From NCBI GenBank assembly GCA_003240775.1, contig QFNI01000039.1, positions 1-36,754 on the forward strand: a stretch of 36,754 nucleotides of DNA. Reading direction: 5' to 3'. This document shows, in pieces, positions 1 to 10,817 of the stretch. Each line of letters opens with the position of its first letter. Position 1 is the first letter of the stretch. Below the pieces are notes generated by a model that saw only the letters and a list, made by a program, of their open reading frames with translations, was not told the DNA's origin and made no database searches. Source of the DNA: Mesorhizobium amorphae (lineage in GTDB: Bacteria > Pseudomonadota > Alphaproteobacteria > Rhizobiales > Rhizobiaceae). The translations under genes were made by a program, and so were the position numbers.

Positions 1-2547
<2,547 letters not shown>

Positions 2548-2565
2548 CGGAGCCTCGACGGGCAC

Positions 2566-2604
2566 GGCGAGGATCGACCCGGCACAAGCCAGGGCATCCT
2601 CGCC
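2566..2604. terminator. Inverted repeat between convergent genes, possible terminator
   Basis: A 9-bp perfect stem (GGCGAGGAT at 2566-2574 with ATCCTCGCC at 2596-2604) and a 21-nt loop fill the 63-nt gap between the uvrA stop and the convergent stop at 2611. There is no T-tract on either side, so intrinsic termination is doubtful. It may only be a stable hairpin protecting 3' ends. Confidence 0.3.
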
Positions 2605-2610
2605 GCGACG

Positions 2611-3504
2611 TCACCTCTCAGGGGAAAGGGAACCGCGCGGTCGTAATTCCCGCGGCGCAAGATCCCGCAACAACGGCAACAGGGCATCCGGCAGGTCGTC
2701 GGCCGTGAGCCCCGGCCCGAACCGCGCCCCCGCCTCCGCGTGCATCCACACCGCCGCGCAGGCGGCCTCGAACGGGTCCACACCCTGCGCCAAGAGCCCG
2801 CCGATCATCCCGGCCAGCACGTCGCCCGACCCGGCCGTCGCCAGAAATGGCGAGCCGTTGCGGTTGACGGCCACGCGCCCGCCCGCTTCCGCCACCACTG
2901 TCTCGGCACCTTTCAGCACCACGACGCCGCCTGCCTCCCGGGCTGCCCGCGTCGCGCGCTCCTCGCGGTTCTCCTCCTCGCCCGACAATCCGGGAAATAG
3001 CCGCCCGAACTCGCCCTCATGCGGCGTCAGCACGAGCCGCGTCGCGCCCTGCCCAGCTGCCGAAAACAGCATTCCCGAATCGTCCCGGAACGCCGTGATC
3101 CCGTCCGCGTCGAGCACCAACGGCACGGCCTCGCCCGAGCTGAGGATGGCCAGCGCCAGTTCGCCCGCCAGGGCAAGCCGTCCGAAACCCGGCCCGAGCA
3201 CATAGGCCCTTGCCCGCGCGCCCGCGTGAAACTCCCGCCAGTCCTCGACCCCGTCCACCTTGCGCACCATCACAGCCGTCTGGTGCATCGCCACCACGAG
3301 CGCGGCGCTCGGCGGGCACAGCGCCGTCACGGCGCCCGCCCCCATCCTGGCGGCGGCGCGCGCCGCGAGCCTGCCGGCCCCGCTCGTCAGCGCTCCGCCC
3401 GTGAACACGCCGAGATGCCCGCGCGCATATTTGTGCGTGTCGCGCGCGGGCCACGGCAGCCAATGCGCCCAAAGCTCCGGTTCGTTTGTGAGGGGCAGGC
3501 TCAT
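2611..3504 (-). CDS. nnrD: ADP/ATP-dependent (S)-NAD(P)H-hydrate dehydratase, stand-alone
   Basis: Metabolite-repair enzyme that dehydrates damaged S-NADHX/NADPHX back to NAD(P)H. The 297-residue product is a ribokinase-like YjeF C-terminal domain: HKYARGHLGVFTGG near the N-terminus, GPGFGR, LVLDADGITAF, LVLTPHEGEFGRLFP, VVLKGAETVVA and the nucleotide/catalytic loop FLATAGSGDVLAGMIGGLL. Many bacterial Nnr proteins are about 490 residues, with an epimerase (YjeF N) domain in front. Here that domain is absent, and upstream DNA codes for a different small gene. The ATG at 3504 overlaps the stop of that upstream gene by four bases (ATGA), suggesting translational coupling. The family assignment is firm. 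Dependence on an epimerase encoded elsewhere is inference. Confidence 0.9.
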   Translation of the reverse strand: MSLPLTNEPELWAHWLPWPARDTHKYARGHLGVFTGGALTSGAGRLAARAAARMGAGAVTALCPPSAALVVAMHQTAVMVRKVDGVEDWREFHAGARARAYVLGPGFGRLALAGELALAILSSGEAVPLVLDADGITAFRDDSGMLFSAAGQGATRLVLTPHEGEFGRLFPGLSGEEENREERATRAAREAGGVVVLKGAETVVAEAGGRVAVNRNGSPFLATAGSGDVLAGMIGGLLAQGVDPFEAACAAVWMHAEAGARFGPGLTADDLPDALLPLLRDLAPRELRPRGSLSPER

Positions 3505-3707
3505 TTCTTGGAAAGCGCCTCCGGCTTGTGGGCGGCCTTTGCCCCCGTCTTCTCGCTTTCGACGATATATTGCGGATCGTCCTTCGAGGCCGAGACCTTG
3601 TGGCCCTTGATGGTCGTGTCGCTCGTCTGCTTCTTCATCACCGTGCCCTCGGTCTTGCCCTGTGATGTCTTCCAGGAAACCTCGTCGCCCTTTTTCAACT
3701 CGCTCAT
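3501..3707 (-). CDS. Small DUF2945 (HVA1/Tudor-like) protein
   Basis: A 68-residue basic protein starting MSELKKGDEVSWKTSQGKT and rich in Lys/Thr/Ser. The pattern GD-V-W--S-G---GTV, followed by K-SKDDP-YIVES-KTG--A-H, is what I know from DUF2945 'hypervirulence-associated protein, TUDOR domain' sequences: a small SH3-like barrel of unknown role. A good Shine-Dalgarno (GAGGAG, about 8-9 nt upstream) supports the ATG at 3707. Its stop overlaps the nnrD start by four bases, so the two form an operon. It faces away from glnB across a 267-nt regulatory gap. Function is unknown. Cytoplasmic, with no signal peptide. Confidence 0.8.
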   Translation of the reverse strand: MSELKKGDEVSWKTSQGKTEGTVMKKQTSDTTIKGHKVSASKDDPQYIVESEKTGAKAAHKPEALSKK

Positions 3708-3795
3708 GCCACTCGCTCCTCGGTTGTCGGCCCGTGAACGCCAGCCTCTGCGCCTCGTTCCGACACCCCGGATGTGCCCATGATTTGTGCATTCA

Positions 3796-3810
3796 GCGCA
3801 ATTTTTGTGC
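3796..3810. promoter_or_regulatory. NtrC-like enhancer site upstream of glnB
   Basis: GCGCAATTTTTGTGC is an imperfect dyad (GCGCAA-N3-TTGTGC) that fits the NtrC pattern GCACYA-N3-TGGTGC with a few mismatches. It is centred about 125 nt upstream of the transcription start predicted from the sigma-54 motif at 3903-3920, a normal enhancer distance. A second overlapping dyad (TTGTGC-N5-GCGCAA, 3785-3801) shares its half site. NtrC control of glnBA is established in rhizobia; binding here is inferred. Confidence 0.5.
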
Positions 3811-3902
3811 GTAAAAATCGCGCGTCTCGCTATCGAGCGTCCCGTCTCCACGCCCAACGCCTGAAAATCGGGCGCTTCGGGGCTGGAACACGACGCCGGA
3901 AA

Positions 3903-3920
3903 CTGGCACGAACTGTGCAC
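3903..3920 (+). promoter_or_regulatory. Sigma-54 promoter of glnB-glnA
   Basis: CTGGCACGAACTGTGCAC matches the -24/-12 consensus (TGGCACG-N4-TTGCW) at all -24 positions and has GTGCA for TTGCA at -12. GG (3905-3906) and GC (3917-3918) are separated by exactly 10 bases. The start point should fall near 3929, giving a leader of about 45 nt to the GTG of glnB. Rhizobial glnBA is known to use a sigma-54 promoter. Confidence 0.75.
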
Positions 3921-3974
3921 GCTGCTTGGCGGCGCTGCGGCGTGTTGCAGCGTGCACGAGGGGAGTGGAATCCA

Positions 3975-4313
3975 GTGAAGAAGATCGAAGCCATCATCAA
4001 GCCGTTCAAGCTGGACGAGGTCAAGGAAGCCCTCCAGGAAGCTGGCCTGCAGGGCATCACCGTTACCGAGGCCAAGGGTTTCGGCCGCCAGAAGGGCCAC
4101 ACCGAGCTTTATCGCGGCGCGGAATATGTCGTCGACTTCCTGCCCAAGGTGAAGATCGAGCTGGTGCTGGCGGACGAGGCCGTGGAAGCCGCGGTCGAGG
4201 CCATCCGCCGCGCCGCCCACACCGGCCGCATCGGCGACGGCAAGATCTTCGTTTCCACCATCGAAGAGGTGGTCCGCATCCGCACGGGCGAGACCGGCGT
4301 CGACGCCATCTGA
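3975..4313 (+). CDS. glnB: Nitrogen regulatory protein P-II
   Basis: Trimeric PII signal protein of 112 residues. It senses 2-oxoglutarate, ATP/ADP and, through GlnD uridylylation, glutamine, and it steers NtrB/NtrC and GlnE. The sequence shows the start KKIEAIIKPFKLDEVKEAL, the T-loop GFGRQKGHTELYRGAEY with the uridylylation Tyr51, the B-loop RTGRIGDGKIFV-type sequence (HTGRIGDGKIFV), and the C-terminal VVRIRTGETG. Start is GTG at 3975, preceded by GGGAG nine bases upstream. It is the first gene of a glnBA operon, with glnA starting 46 nt after its stop, behind a sigma-54 motif at 3903. Being linked to glnA rather than amtB argues for GlnB rather than GlnK. Confidence 0.96.
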   Translation: MKKIEAIIKPFKLDEVKEALQEAGLQGITVTEAKGFGRQKGHTELYRGAEYVVDFLPKVKIELVLADEAVEAAVEAIRRAAHTGRIGDGKIFVSTIEEVVRIRTGETGVDAI

Positions 4314-4359
4314 ACCTTCCGCTAGAAGGCCTTTGCCGCAAACAGGGATATTACGCGAA

Positions 4360-5769
4360 ATGACCACTGCCGCCGACATCATGAAGCAGATCAAGGACAA
4401 CGACGTGAAATTCGTCGACCTTCGCTTCACCGATCCCAAGGGCAAGCTGCACCACGTGACCATGGATGTGGTCGCGGTCGATGAGGACATGTTCACCGAT
4501 GGCGTGATGTTCGACGGCTCCTCGATCGGCGGCTGGAAGGCCATCAACGAGTCCGACATGGTGCTCATGCCCGACACCGACACGGTGCACATGGACACCT
4601 TCTTCGCGCAGTCGACCATGGTCGTCATCTGCGACATCCTCGACCCCGTCTCCGGCGAGCCCTACAACCGCGATCCGCGCGGCACCGCCAAGAAGGCCGA
4701 GGCCTATGTGAAGTCCGAAGGCGTCGGCGACACCATCTTCGTCGGCCCCGAAGCCGAGTTCTTCATCTTCGACGACGTGAAGTACAAGGCCGACCCCTAC
4801 AACACCGGCTTCCGCCTCGACTCCTCCGAGCTGCCGTCCAACGACGACACCGACTACGAGACCGGCAATCTCGGCCATCGCCCCCGCGTCAAGGGCGGCT
4901 ATTTCCCCGTGCCCCCGATCGATTCCGCGCAGGACATGCGCTCGGAGATGCTGACGGTTCTGTCCGAGATGGGCGTGGTCGTCGAGAAGCACCACCACGA
5001 GGTGGCAGCTGCCCAGCACGAACTCGGCCTCAAGTTCGACAGCCTGGTCCGCAACGCCGACAAGATGCAGATCTACAAGTATGTCGTGCACCAGGTGGCC
5101 AACGCCTACGGCAAGACGGCGACCTTCATGCCCAAGCCCATCTACGGCGACAACGGCTCGGGCATGCATGTGCACATGTCGATCTGGAAGGACGGCAAGC
5201 CCACCTTCGCCGGCAACGAATATGCGGGCCTGTCCGAGTCTTGCCTGTTCTTCATCGGCGGCGTGATCAAGCACGCGAAGGCCGTCAACGCCTTCACCAA
5301 CCCGCTGACGAACTCCTACAAGCGCCTTGTGCCGGGCTATGAAGCCCCCGTGCTGCTCGCCTATTCCGCGCGCAACCGCTCGGCTTCCTGCCGCATTCCC
5401 TTCGGCAACAGCCCCAAGGCCAAGCGCGTCGAGGTCCGCTTCCCCGATCCGGGCGCGAACCCCTATCTCGCTTTCGCGGCCCTGCTGATGGCCGGCCTCG
5501 ACGGCATCAAGAACAAGATCCATCCCGGCCAGGCCATGGACAAGGATCTCTACGACCTGCCCCCGCGCGAGTTGAAGAAGATCCCGACCGTCTGCGGCAG
5601 CTTGCGCGAAGCGCTCCAGAGCCTCGACCGCGACCGCGGCTTCCTGAAAGCCGGCGGCGTGTTCGACGACGACCAGATCGACGCCTTCATCGAACTCAAG
5701 ATGGCCGAGGTCATGCGCTTCGAGATGACCCCGCACCCCGTCGAGTTCGACATGTACTACTCGGTCTGA
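4360..5769 (+). CDS. glnA: Glutamine synthetase type I
   Basis: Dodecameric cytoplasmic GSI that makes glutamine from glutamate, ammonia and ATP. The 469-residue length is standard for bacterial GSI. Seen are MFDGSSIGGWKAINESDM near the N-terminus, the catalytic NGSGMHVHMS segment, the KRLVPGYEAPV stretch, and MDKDLYDLPPRE with Tyr398, equivalent to the adenylylation site Tyr397 of enteric GlnA. The enzyme is therefore probably controlled by GlnE. ATG at 4360 follows an AGGGA-type ribosome site. It is cotranscribed with glnB and ends just before a strong hairpin terminator. A second, unrelated-fold-family GS (glnII) lies 607 bp downstream. Confidence 0.98.
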   Translation: MTTAADIMKQIKDNDVKFVDLRFTDPKGKLHHVTMDVVAVDEDMFTDGVMFDGSSIGGWKAINESDMVLMPDTDTVHMDTFFAQSTMVVICDILDPVSGEPYNRDPRGTAKKAEAYVKSEGVGDTIFVGPEAEFFIFDDVKYKADPYNTGFRLDSSELPSNDDTDYETGNLGHRPRVKGGYFPVPPIDSAQDMRSEMLTVLSEMGVVVEKHHHEVAAAQHELGLKFDSLVRNADKMQIYKYVVHQVANAYGKTATFMPKPIYGDNGSGMHVHMSIWKDGKPTFAGNEYAGLSESCLFFIGGVIKHAKAVNAFTNPLTNSYKRLVPGYEAPVLLAYSARNRSASCRIPFGNSPKAKRVEVRFPDPGANPYLAFAALLMAGLDGIKNKIHPGQAMDKDLYDLPPRELKKIPTVCGSLREALQSLDRDRGFLKAGGVFDDDQIDAFIELKMAEVMRFEMTPHPVEFDMYYSV

Positions 5770-5791
5770 TCCGAGCCACTATCGCCCCATG

Positions 5792-5828
5792 AAAAAGGGC
5801 GCGGCCTTTCGAGGCCGCGCCCTTTTTT
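5792..5828. terminator. Rho-independent terminator after glnA
   Basis: A perfect 10-bp stem (GGGCGCGGCC at 5797-5806, GGCCGCGCCC at 5813-5822) with loop TTTCGA is followed by six T residues and preceded by five A residues. It can therefore terminate glnBA on the plus strand and the small gene ending at 5849 on the minus strand. Confidence 0.92.
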
Positions 5829-5848
5829 CGTCTCGTCCTTCGTGTGGC

Positions 5849-6040
5849 TCAGGAATGGAGGCCGCGCGCTTCTTCGCGCATGGCTACGTCGTGATACCAG
5901 CCGTCGGTGGACAGGATGGGGCGCAGGGTCTGCACGGTGCCGCGCAGCGAGCCGCCGCTCACCATGCTCTTGTCGCGCCGCGTCTTGTTGCCGGGAAAAG
6001 GAATGACGGCAGCAGAGACGCCCTCGGTCCGTTCGGACAT
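5849..6040 (-). CDS. DUF2735-type small protein next to glnII
   Basis: A 63-residue protein of unknown function. I recognise the layout of DUF2735 proteins of Rhizobiales: a short AVIPFP segment near the N-terminus, a basic middle and a C-terminal GWYHDVAMREE motif. The ATG at 6040 has GGAG eight bases upstream (ccattgcaaGGAGaattccg). No signal peptide or membrane segment. It is divergent from glnII, sharing a 335-nt intergenic region that holds an NtrC-type site, and it ends against the bidirectional terminator of glnA. The position between two glutamine synthetases suggests nitrogen control. A weak sigma-54-like motif on the minus strand (6097-6111) lies about 57 nt upstream, but its -24 element is poor. 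No biochemical role should be assumed. Confidence 0.75.
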   Translation of the reverse strand: MSERTEGVSAAVIPFPGNKTRRDKSMVSGGSLRGTVQTLRPILSTDGWYHDVAMREEARGLHS

Positions 6041-6137
6041 CGGAATTCTCCTTGCAATGGCTTCGTCGCATTCACCTAGCACGTCTGCCGAAGGCCGCAA
6101 GAGGTTTGCACATTCTGTAGGCGTTTTTCTGCAAAAC

Positions 6138-6154
6138 TGCACATTTTTTGTGCA
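6138..6154. promoter_or_regulatory. NtrC binding site upstream of glnII
   Basis: TGCACATTTTTTGTGCA is a 17-bp dyad with perfect TGCAC-N7-GTGCA halves, the spacing of the NtrC consensus TGCACYA-N3-TGGTGCA. Its centre is about 150 nt upstream of the glnII start point predicted from the sigma-54 motif. It also lies between glnII and the divergent small gene at 5849-6040 and could serve both. Confidence 0.75.
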
Positions 6155-6272
6155 TTTGGCTGAAGGCTTTGGCCGCTGACCCGCTTCTGAGCATTTCGCC
6201 GCACCCGCGGAATGGCTTGCTGCCGATCGTGTCCCGAGCGGAACGCCAATGCTCCTGGCGAACGTCCCCGAC

Positions 6273-6289
6273 TTGGCACGCGCTTTGCA
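6273..6289 (+). promoter_or_regulatory. Sigma-54 promoter of glnII
   Basis: TTGGCACGCGCTTTGCA matches the full consensus YTGGCACG-N4-TTGCW, with GG (6275-6276) and GC (6287-6288) ten bases apart. The start point is expected near 6300, leaving a leader of about 76 nt. Sigma-54/NtrC control of glnII is established in rhizobia. Confidence 0.92.
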
Positions 6290-6375
6290 AGATCTTGTGT
6301 GTCGAAGGCGCCGAATGGGGGATCCCTCGACGACCCCGCCCGGTCCGTGATCACGAGAGGCGAAGAGAAGGTACG

Positions 6376-7416
6376 ATGACCAAATACAAGCTCGAGTACA
6401 TCTGGCTCGACGGCTACACGCCCGTTCCCAACCTGCGTGGCAAGACGCAGATCAAGGAATTCGCGGAATTCCCGACCCTCGAACAGCTTCCGCTCTGGGG
6501 TTTCGACGGCTCGTCGACGATGCAGGCCGAAGGCCGCTCGTCGGATTGCGTGCTCAAGCCCGTCGCCATCTATCCCGACCCCGCCCGCACCAACGGCGCG
6601 CTCGTGATGTGCGAAGTGATGATGCCCGATGGCGTCACGCCCCACGCCTCCAATGCCCGCGCCACCATCCTGGACGATGACACCGCCTGGTTCGGCTTCG
6701 AGCAGGAATACTTCTTCTACAAGAACGGTCGTCCGCTCGGCTTCCCCGAGCAGGGCTATCCCGCGCCGCAGGGTCCCTACTACACGGGCGTCGGCTACAA
6801 GAATGTGGGCGACATCGCCCGCGAGATCGTGGAAGAGCACCTCGACCTCTGCCTGGCCGCCGGCATCAACCACGAAGGCATCAACGCCGAGGTCGCCAAG
6901 GGCCAGTGGGAATTCCAGATCTTCGGCAAGGGCTCGCGCAAGGCCGCCGACCAGATCTGGATGGCCCGCTACCTGCTTCTCCGCCTGACGGAAAAGTACG
7001 GCATCGACATCGAATGGCACTGCAAGCCGCTCGGCGACACCGACTGGAACGGCTCGGGCATGCACTGCAACTTCTCCACCGCCTACATGCGCGAAGTCGG
7101 CGGCAAGGAGTATTTCGAGAAGCTGATGGGCGCCTTCGAGGAGAACCTCCAGGACCACATCGACGTCTACGGCCCCGACAACCACATGCGCCTCACCGGC
7201 AAGCATGAGACCGCGCCGTGGAACAAGTTCTCCTATGGCGTGGCCGACCGTGGCGCTTCGATCCGCGTGCCGCACTCCTTCGTCAACAACGGCTACAAGG
7301 GCTATCTCGAGGATCGTCGCCCGAACTCGCAGGGCTGCCCCTACCAGATCGCTTCCCAGGTCCTGAAGACGATCTCGTCGGTGGAAGTGGAAGGCCAGGT
7401 CTCGGCCGCCGCCTGA
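6376..7416 (+). CDS. glnII: Glutamine synthetase type II (eukaryote-like)
   Basis: A 346-residue GSII, the heat-labile second glutamine synthetase of rhizobia. It catalyses the same reaction as GlnA but is not adenylylated and is controlled mainly at transcription. The N-terminus MTKYKLEYIWLDGY, the WGFDGSSTMQAEGRSSD segment, EQEYFFYKNGRPLGFP, GINAEVAKGQWEFQIF and NGSGMHCNFST are typical of the family, and the length fits. The ATG at 6376 follows GAGAAGG about five bases upstream. Transcribed alone: sigma-54 promoter in front, terminator hairpin behind. Product is cytoplasmic. Confidence 0.97.
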   Translation: MTKYKLEYIWLDGYTPVPNLRGKTQIKEFAEFPTLEQLPLWGFDGSSTMQAEGRSSDCVLKPVAIYPDPARTNGALVMCEVMMPDGVTPHASNARATILDDDTAWFGFEQEYFFYKNGRPLGFPEQGYPAPQGPYYTGVGYKNVGDIAREIVEEHLDLCLAAGINHEGINAEVAKGQWEFQIFGKGSRKAADQIWMARYLLLRLTEKYGIDIEWHCKPLGDTDWNGSGMHCNFSTAYMREVGGKEYFEKLMGAFEENLQDHIDVYGPDNHMRLTGKHETAPWNKFSYGVADRGASIRVPHSFVNNGYKGYLEDRRPNSQGCPYQIASQVLKTISSVEVEGQVSAAA

Positions 7417-7440
7417 TCGCGGGCTGGTCCAAACGACAAG

Positions 7441-7472
7441 CGGCGGCCCCGGGCAAGCGGGGCCGCCGTTTT
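7441..7472 (+). terminator. Rho-independent terminator after glnII
   Basis: A perfect 10-bp stem (CGGCGGCCCC at 7441-7450, GGGGCCGCCG at 7459-7468) with loop GGGCAAGC is followed by TTTT, 24 nt after the glnII stop. Confidence 0.88.
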
Positions 7473-7495
7473 CGTTTGTGCGGCAGTCCATCAAA

Positions 7496-7510
7496 GTTCT
7501 TGTTTTGTTC
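7496..7510. promoter_or_regulatory. LexA-box-like direct repeat upstream of dnaB
   Basis: GTTC-N7-GTTC (7496-7499 and 7507-7510, spacer TTGTTTT) has exactly the form of the alphaproteobacterial LexA operator. It lies 168 nt upstream of dnaB, between the glnII terminator and dnaB. An 8-base match can occur by chance, and dnaB is not a textbook SOS gene. Confidence 0.3.
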
Positions 7511-7678
7511 TGATCGGGCCATTACCTTCTTAAGCAATTCGTCAATGGCTGCGCCTCTATGATGGCAGCCCGCTGTGGATGGCGTGAGCCGCCGGCACAG
7601 GCTCGGATTCGCTCAAGTGTGCGAGCGCCCAATCGCCTATTCTCCGGGATCGGCTGAACAAGAATCGGCAGGAACGTG

Positions 7679-9166
7679 ATGGCTGAAGCAGCACGCAAAA
7701 TCGGTCTGGTGGAGACGCCGCTCTATCGCGAGCAGCCCGCCAACATCGAGGCCGAGCAGGCGCTGCTCGGCGCCATCCTCGTCAACAACGACGCGCTCTA
7801 CCGTGTGTCCGACTTCCTCAAGCCCCAGCATTTCTTCGAGCCGCTGCACCGCAAGATCTTCGAGGTGGCGGGCGACATGATCCGCATGGGCAAGGTAGTG
7901 AGCCCCGTCACCATCAAGACCTTCCTGCCCGCCGAGGAGAAGGTGGGCGACATGACGGTCGCCTTCTACCTCGCGCGCCTCGCGGCCGAAGCCGTCACCG
8001 TCATCAATGCCGCCGACTACGGCCGCGCGATCTACGACCTCGCCACCCGCCGCGCGCTGATCGGCGTGGGCGAGGAGATGGTCAACGTCGCCTATGACGC
8101 CCCCGTGGACGTTTCCCCCCAGGCCCAGATCGAGGACGCCGAGCGCCGCCTGTTCGAGCTGGCCGAGACCGGCCGTTACGATGGCGGCTTCGAGCCCTTC
8201 AACGATGCGGTGAAGACCGCGATCGACATGGCCAACGCGGCCTATATGCGCGACGGGGGCCTGTCCGGCATCTCCACGGGCTTGCGCGATCTCGACCGCA
8301 AGATGGGCGGCCTCCAGCCTTCCGACCTGATCGTGCTCGCCGGCCGTCCCGGCATGGGCAAGACCTCGCTCGTCACCAACATCGCCTTCAACATCGCTTC
8401 CGTCTATGAGCCGATCCAGCAGTCGGACGGTTCGTTCAAGGCGAAGAACGGCGGCGTGGTCGGCTTCTTCTCGCTCGAAATGTCGTCCGAGCAGCTCGCC
8501 ACCCGCATCATCTCCGAGCAGACCGAGATCGCGTCCTCCAAAATCCGCCGAGGCGAGATCACCGAGGCCGATTTCGAGAAGCTGACGGCCTGCGCCATCA
8601 TGATGGAGAAAATCCCGCTCTATATCGATTCCACCGGCGGCATCTCGATCGCCCAGCTTGCCGCCCGCTCGCGCCGCTTGAAGCGCCAGCGCGGTTTGGA
8701 CCTCATCGTGATCGACTACATCCAGCTCATGCAGGGTTCCGGCAAGAACAGCCAGAACCGCGTGCAGGAGGTGACCGAGATCACCACTGGCCTCAAAGCG
8801 CTCGGCAAGGAATTGGGCGTGCCGATCATCGCGCTTTCCCAGCTGTCGCGTCAGGTCGAAAACCGCGACGACAAGCGGCCGCAACTCTCCGACCTCCGCG
8901 AATCCGGCTCGATCGAGCAGGATGCCGACGTGGTGCTCTTCGTCTACCGCGAGGAATACTACCTCAAGAACCGCGAGCCCAAGCCCGGCACCGAGGAATA
9001 TGTGAAGTGGGAAACGGAGATGAACGAGACCCGCGGCAAGTCCGAGGTCCTCATCGCCAAGCAGCGCCACGGCCCCACGGGATCCGTGCCGCTCGGCTTC
9101 CAGAGCGAGTTCACGCGGTTCTTCGATCTGGCAGAGGATTACAAGCTGCCGGAGCGGTACGAGTAG
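7679..9166 (+). CDS. dnaB: Replicative DNA helicase DnaB
   Basis: Hexameric 5'-3' helicase of the replication fork, 495 residues. The N-terminal helical domain starts at PANIEAEQALLGAILVNN. The RecA-like motor domain has Walker A GRPGMGKTS near residue 222, GGVVGFFSLEMSSEQL (motif H1a), Walker B DLIVIDYIQLM, ALSQLSRQVE (H3) and DLRESGSIEQDADVV (H4). No intein is present and the length is normal. AGGA lies about seven bases upstream of the ATG at 7679; an in-frame GTG at 7676 is an alternative. It is preceded here by glnII. A GC-rich repeat separates it from radA. Confidence 0.98.
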   Translation: MAEAARKIGLVETPLYREQPANIEAEQALLGAILVNNDALYRVSDFLKPQHFFEPLHRKIFEVAGDMIRMGKVVSPVTIKTFLPAEEKVGDMTVAFYLARLAAEAVTVINAADYGRAIYDLATRRALIGVGEEMVNVAYDAPVDVSPQAQIEDAERRLFELAETGRYDGGFEPFNDAVKTAIDMANAAYMRDGGLSGISTGLRDLDRKMGGLQPSDLIVLAGRPGMGKTSLVTNIAFNIASVYEPIQQSDGSFKAKNGGVVGFFSLEMSSEQLATRIISEQTEIASSKIRRGEITEADFEKLTACAIMMEKIPLYIDSTGGISIAQLAARSRRLKRQRGLDLIVIDYIQLMQGSGKNSQNRVQEVTEITTGLKALGKELGVPIIALSQLSRQVENRDDKRPQLSDLRESGSIEQDADVVLFVYREEYYLKNREPKPGTEEYVKWETEMNETRGKSEVLIAKQRHGPTGSVPLGFQSEFTRFFDLAEDYKLPERYE

Positions 9167-9206
9167 GCCGAAGCGTCTGCACGTTTCAGGATCGAGAAGC
9201 GGCGAC

Positions 9207-9363
9207 GTTACCCCCCCACCCTGTATCCCTCCCCTCAAGGGGGAGGGAGGACGTCACCATAAGCGCCTGACCTCCCAACCGAGGCACAGACTTCTCCGCC
9301 CCCCTCCCCCTTGAGGGGAGGGGTATGGGGTGGGGGTAACGCCGCCCCCCTCCCCACCCCATA
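9207..9363. repeat. GC-rich inverted repeat between dnaB and radA
   Basis: Two imperfect copies of a C-run element (a CCCACC..TA..CCCTCCCCTCAAGGGGGAGGG pattern) face each other at about 9207-9250 and 9297-9340. Each is bounded outward by GTTAC/GTAAC and carries its own small CCCCTCAAGGGG-type dyad. The right copy continues into a further dyad: TATGGGGTGGGG (9324-9335) pairs with CCCCACCCCATA (9352-9363). It resembles C-rich intergenic repeats I associate with Rhizobiales genomes. It ends 25 nt before the radA start codon. Confidence 0.75.
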
Positions 9364-9388
9364 CCCGACCCCCAGGAACCCCCAAAGC

Positions 9389-10792
<1,404 letters not shown>

Positions 10793-10817
10793 CCGGACGA
10801 GGGGGTCCTTTCCAGCT

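Noticed and set aside
4351..5736. Minus-strand open frame (461 codons) opposite glnA
   Set aside because: An antisense shadow of a highly biased gene; His/Val/Gly-rich with no recognisable domain.
6107..6125. Second TGCAC half site upstream of glnII
   Set aside because: TGCAC at 6108-6112 lacks a matching GTGCA at the right spacing; only a half site.
7637..9238. Minus-strand open frame (533 codons) opposite dnaB
   Set aside because: Mirror of dnaB codon bias; no ribosome site or domain.
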